Below the pieces are notes generated by a model. It had not been told where the DNA came from, did not search any database, and saw only the letters and a list, made by a program, of their open reading frames with translations. This document shows positions 5,951 to 8,194 of a stretch of 8,194 nt of DNA, one piece after another. The position numbers were made by a program, and so were the translations under genes. Within the stretch, counting starts at the first letter, position 1. Each line of letters starts with the position of its first letter. The stretch is from DASWIV01 sp036397475 (GTDB taxonomy: Bacteria; JAJVIF01; JAPKYR01): NCBI GenBank assembly GCA_036397475.1, contig DASWIV010000130.1, forward strand, positions 1 through 8,194. Direction: 5' to 3'.

Positions 5951-6564
5951 ATGAACCTGAATGAACGTTATAACTGGAAACATCTTCCCCATGATAAATC
6001 CTCCAACTCACTTCAGATGGTAACATTTAGACTTTATGACTCTTTATCAGTAATGCATTGCTGAAAATCGAATCGCATCTGAAACTAGCCGGATACTCCT
6101 GGGATAGCGAATCTCCGAATTTGCAGAAGTCGAAGTCAAGGTGGAAGATTCTGGTAGAGAAAACTCTGGACGCAGGCTACGGTGCCTGTATTTTGAATGA
6201 CAATGAATGTGCCCGAATTGTTGAGAATTCATTGAAATTCTTCAATGGCTCAAGACTTGATTTGATTTCCTGGGTCATCATGCCTAATCACGTCCATTGC
6301 CTTCTCGGAATTTACCCGGGATTCAGGATTGGAAAGATAGTACAATCAATCAAAAGGTACTCCGCTAACCAGATAAATCGCAGATATGGAAGGAATGGAT
6401 CAGTATGGTTCAGAGATTATTTTGATAGAAGAATTAGAAATGAGACACATTATTTCAATGCAATTGAATACATTCACAATAATCCAGTGAAGGCTGGCCT
6501 TGTCCTCACACCGGCTGAATGGAGATTTAGCAGTTATAAGGTGTATTATCAGGATTCAGGATAG
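5951..6564 (+). pseudogene. REP-associated tyrosine transposase (Y1/RAYT family), frameshifted
   Basis: The 3' part (6058-6564) reads as a 168-residue Y1 transposase: MPNHVH with the metal-binding HxH (its residues 78-80), candidate catalytic Tyr in SIKRYSANQIN (Y101), then YIHNNPVKAGLV and WRFSS, all typical of the RAYT branch of IS200-like enzymes. That part alone begins with a weak TTG and lacks the first beta strand. The missing start lies in another frame: ATG at 5951 opens 37 codons containing NWKHLPH and LQMVTFRLYDSLS, the usual HLPH and VTFRL start of these proteins, and ends at TGA 6062-6064. Joining the frames near 6047-6052 (SLS to NALLKIE) restores about 200 residues, so a 1-base loss or 2-base gain has broken the gene. 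I see no classic slippery site. Such proteins mobilise REP-type palindromes by single-strand transfer. A 27-bp inverted repeat begins inside the coding region and recurs just after the stop. Confidence 0.85.
6099..6125 (+). repeat. left arm of a perfect 27-bp inverted repeat
   Basis: It begins CTGGGATAGC and ends ATTTGCA, and is the exact reverse complement of 6570-6596. It lies within the transposase coding sequence (SWDSESPNLQ). Within the arm, GCGAAT (6107-6112) and ATTTGC (6119-6124) can pair as a 6-bp hairpin with one G-U around CTCCGA. Confidence 0.9.
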
Positions 6565-6569
6565 CAATA

Positions 6570-6596
6570 TGCAAATTCGGAGATTCGCTATCCCAG
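6570..6596 (-). repeat. right arm of a perfect 27-bp inverted repeat
   Basis: It starts 5 bases after the transposase stop codon and ends 12 bases before the convergent lnt stop. It is an inverted, exact copy of 6099-6125. The next bases give a small TCCCA/TGGGA inverted repeat (6590-6603), with no T run on either strand. Confidence 0.9.
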
Positions 6597-6608
6597 CTAT
6601 GGGAAAAT

Positions 6609-8171
6609 TCAGCCCTCCCCTTCCCTGACCAGAAATACCCCCAGCATTATTATCATTATATAAGCGCCACACAACACTACCGGCCAGTCGCCATAGCGCG
6701 TGTAAAATGTCATGCCATTCCTCAACCCGACCTTCGCGGTAAGTGCCTCTTCCACAAACAAATCCGAATTCACAATTACCCTACCCTGCGGATCGATCAC
6801 ACTTGATACCCCGGTGGTCGCAGCCCTGCAGAACCAGATCCTGTTCTCTATCGCCCGGAATACATCCATATAGCCATGCTGGTAACTCGCTCTTGTCCTT
6901 AAAAACCAGCTGGTATTCGATGCCCCCACCAGTATTTCTGCTCCGTCCTTTACAGGAATCCTCGTCAATTGTGGAAAAATGCTCTCGTAGCAGATAACGG
7001 AACCTATCTTCCCTATCGACGTGTCTGTTACATACCACCCGGTGCCAGGCGAAATATCGGTATCCCCCCACGGATACTCCGGAAACCAGTCTGTGATAAG
7101 GTCCTTCAACGGAATAACTTCTCCGAACGCAACAAGGTGAACCTTTGAATACATGGGAACAATAGTGCCATCCGGCTCGAAGGCGACCAGGCTGTTATAT
7201 TTATCATAATCAACCTCGTCCGATGAGACGGAATCCTCTGAAAATACCTCGGATTCGCCCGGAAAATATGTCATGCAGCCGGTTATTATTGTCGAATTCA
7301 ACCTCCTTGCCAGATCAACTATCTGGAGGCGGATATCTCTTCTTGTGAACGCGTCCGGAATCGATGTTTCCGGCCATATTATCAGCCTTTCGGCATCCGG
7401 CTCAGCCCCTGAATCGCCTCCGTAAATTTCCGCCCCGATTTCATCCGCCGTCACACGCCTGTAATTATTCAAAGCCCGCTGGGTATAATCGCCTGACCAT
7501 TGCCGCTGGGTAGATTCACTCCCCTGCGCAAGGATTACATCGATATCCCCTTCAGGAACAGGATGAGACAAGGTCACCGCCCCGTACAATCCTGCAAAAA
7601 TTACCAATAATGCCGGTCCGATAGCCAACTTGAAAATTTCAGGCTTGTGGCGTCCGGTGATAATTTCACCCATTGACGAGTTAATATATATGATAAGGAA
7701 TGAAATTCCGAAACTTCCCGTAATCGAGCAGATCTGTATCAGTGGCAGATTCGCGTGCTGCGTATGGCAAAGCAGCATCCACGGAAAAGCAAAAAAACCC
7801 AGTGTCTGTTTATATTCTATTAATGTGATTAAAGCCGGAAGAATTGTGGCGTAAAAATGCGAATTATATTTCCGCTTAAGCCAGAACGAGATCACAAAGG
7901 CGGGTGAATATAAAAACGCCTTCATAAACACCATGGTAAACCGCCAGTGAATCCCGTATGAATCGATCCATTCAAGCGCCAGCAAAAAGTAAAGGAAAAA
8001 TGTGAAGAACGCCATGAGGAAGATCGCCCAGTACGAGCGATCCCGCATCCTTAATAACAGCGGAACCAGCGCTATAAAACTGAACGCCCATAAATTACCC
8101 GATTCCGCGGGGATTGAAAGGAGAGTTGACGATAACAGGACAATAATGACATCGGTGGCGTAGACCACCAA
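6609..8171 (-). CDS. lnt: apolipoprotein N-acyltransferase
   Basis: Transfers the third acyl chain from phospholipid to the N-terminal Cys of lipoproteins at the inner membrane, the last step of lipoprotein maturation. About 520 residues, like the 512 of E. coli Lnt. Hydrophobic segments fill residues 5-205, a carbon-nitrogen hydrolase domain spans about 207-480, and a final membrane segment lies at 495-515. The catalytic triad is visible: Glu268 in IIWPETSIP, Lys343 in MYSKVHLVAFGEVIPL and Cys394 in GSVICYESIFP. RAIENRIWFCRAATTG and SSVIDPQGRV follow the family pattern. The motif usually written NDAWF is SNTSWF here, a mild divergence. The start is uncertain: TTG at 8171 is used because GGGGA lies about 11 bases upstream and the first membrane segment follows at once, but the frame is open to the right edge, so an earlier start outside the window is possible. 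No clear terminator follows it. Confidence 0.95.
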   Translation of the reverse strand: MVVYATDVIIVLLSSTLLSIPAESGNLWAFSFIALVPLLLRMRDRSYWAIFLMAFFTFFLYFLLALEWIDSYGIHWRFTMVFMKAFLYSPAFVISFWLKRKYNSHFYATILPALITLIEYKQTLGFFAFPWMLLCHTQHANLPLIQICSITGSFGISFLIIYINSSMGEIITGRHKPEIFKLAIGPALLVIFAGLYGAVTLSHPVPEGDIDVILAQGSESTQRQWSGDYTQRALNNYRRVTADEIGAEIYGGDSGAEPDAERLIIWPETSIPDAFTRRDIRLQIVDLARRLNSTIITGCMTYFPGESEVFSEDSVSSDEVDYDKYNSLVAFEPDGTIVPMYSKVHLVAFGEVIPLKDLITDWFPEYPWGDTDISPGTGWYVTDTSIGKIGSVICYESIFPQLTRIPVKDGAEILVGASNTSWFLRTRASYQHGYMDVFRAIENRIWFCRAATTGVSSVIDPQGRVIVNSDLFVEEALTAKVGLRNGMTFYTRYGDWPVVLCGAYIMIIMLGVFLVREGEG

Positions 8172-8194
8172 TTTTGATACATCCCCACTTCTTC

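Noticed and set aside
6058..6564. An intact 168-residue transposase starting at TTG 6058.
   Set aside because: It lacks the conserved first strand, which lies in another frame from 5951; the frame break is the simpler reading.
1..8194. CRISPR arrays, tRNA or rRNA genes, defence systems or phage genes.
   Set aside because: I saw no spaced direct repeats, tRNA-like folds or characteristic protein motifs on either strand.

Overview
This window most likely comes from a Gram-negative (diderm) bacterium. It carries an outer-membrane secretin and an apolipoprotein N-acyltransferase, and both presuppose an outer membrane. I cannot assign a phylum. The main content is part of a Flp/Tad (tight adherence) pilus locus on the minus strand. 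Read in the direction of transcription, the order is: sigma70-type promoter, cyclic-di-GMP-I (GEMM-I) riboswitch with an intrinsic terminator, two tandem Flp pilin genes, a terminator, cpaB, cpaC (secretin), a terminator, and a cpaE/tadZ-like receiver-ATPase gene that runs off the left edge.

Region by region: 1-1054 is the cpaE-like gene (3' end missing). 1055-1249 is a short gap with a strong terminator for cpaBC. 1250-3718 is the secretin, unusually long, with AMIN-type N-terminal regions and an Asp-rich tail. 3829-4764 is cpaB. 4765-5063 is a leader and terminator region without a gene. 5064-5219 and 5324-5479 are two pilin genes whose predicted mature products are identical. 5480-5774 is the regulatory leader (promoter, riboswitch, terminator). 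5775-5950 is AT-rich and non-coding. 5951-6564 (plus strand) is a frameshifted REP-associated tyrosine (Y1) transposase with a perfect 27-bp inverted repeat. 6609-8171 (minus strand) is lnt.

How the parts fit: the pilins form the fibre, the secretin the outer-membrane channel, CpaB a periplasmic partner of the secretin, and CpaE the polar-localisation/assembly ATPase. The motor (TadA), platform proteins (TadB/TadC) and prepilin peptidase are not in the window. The most striking inference is that the second messenger c-di-GMP gates pilin transcription directly through RNA, while terminators separate pilin, channel and CpaE expression into three units. The receiver domain of CpaE keeps the residues needed for phosphorylation, so the system may have two signal inputs. 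lnt is a housekeeping lipoprotein gene and appears unrelated to the pilus locus.
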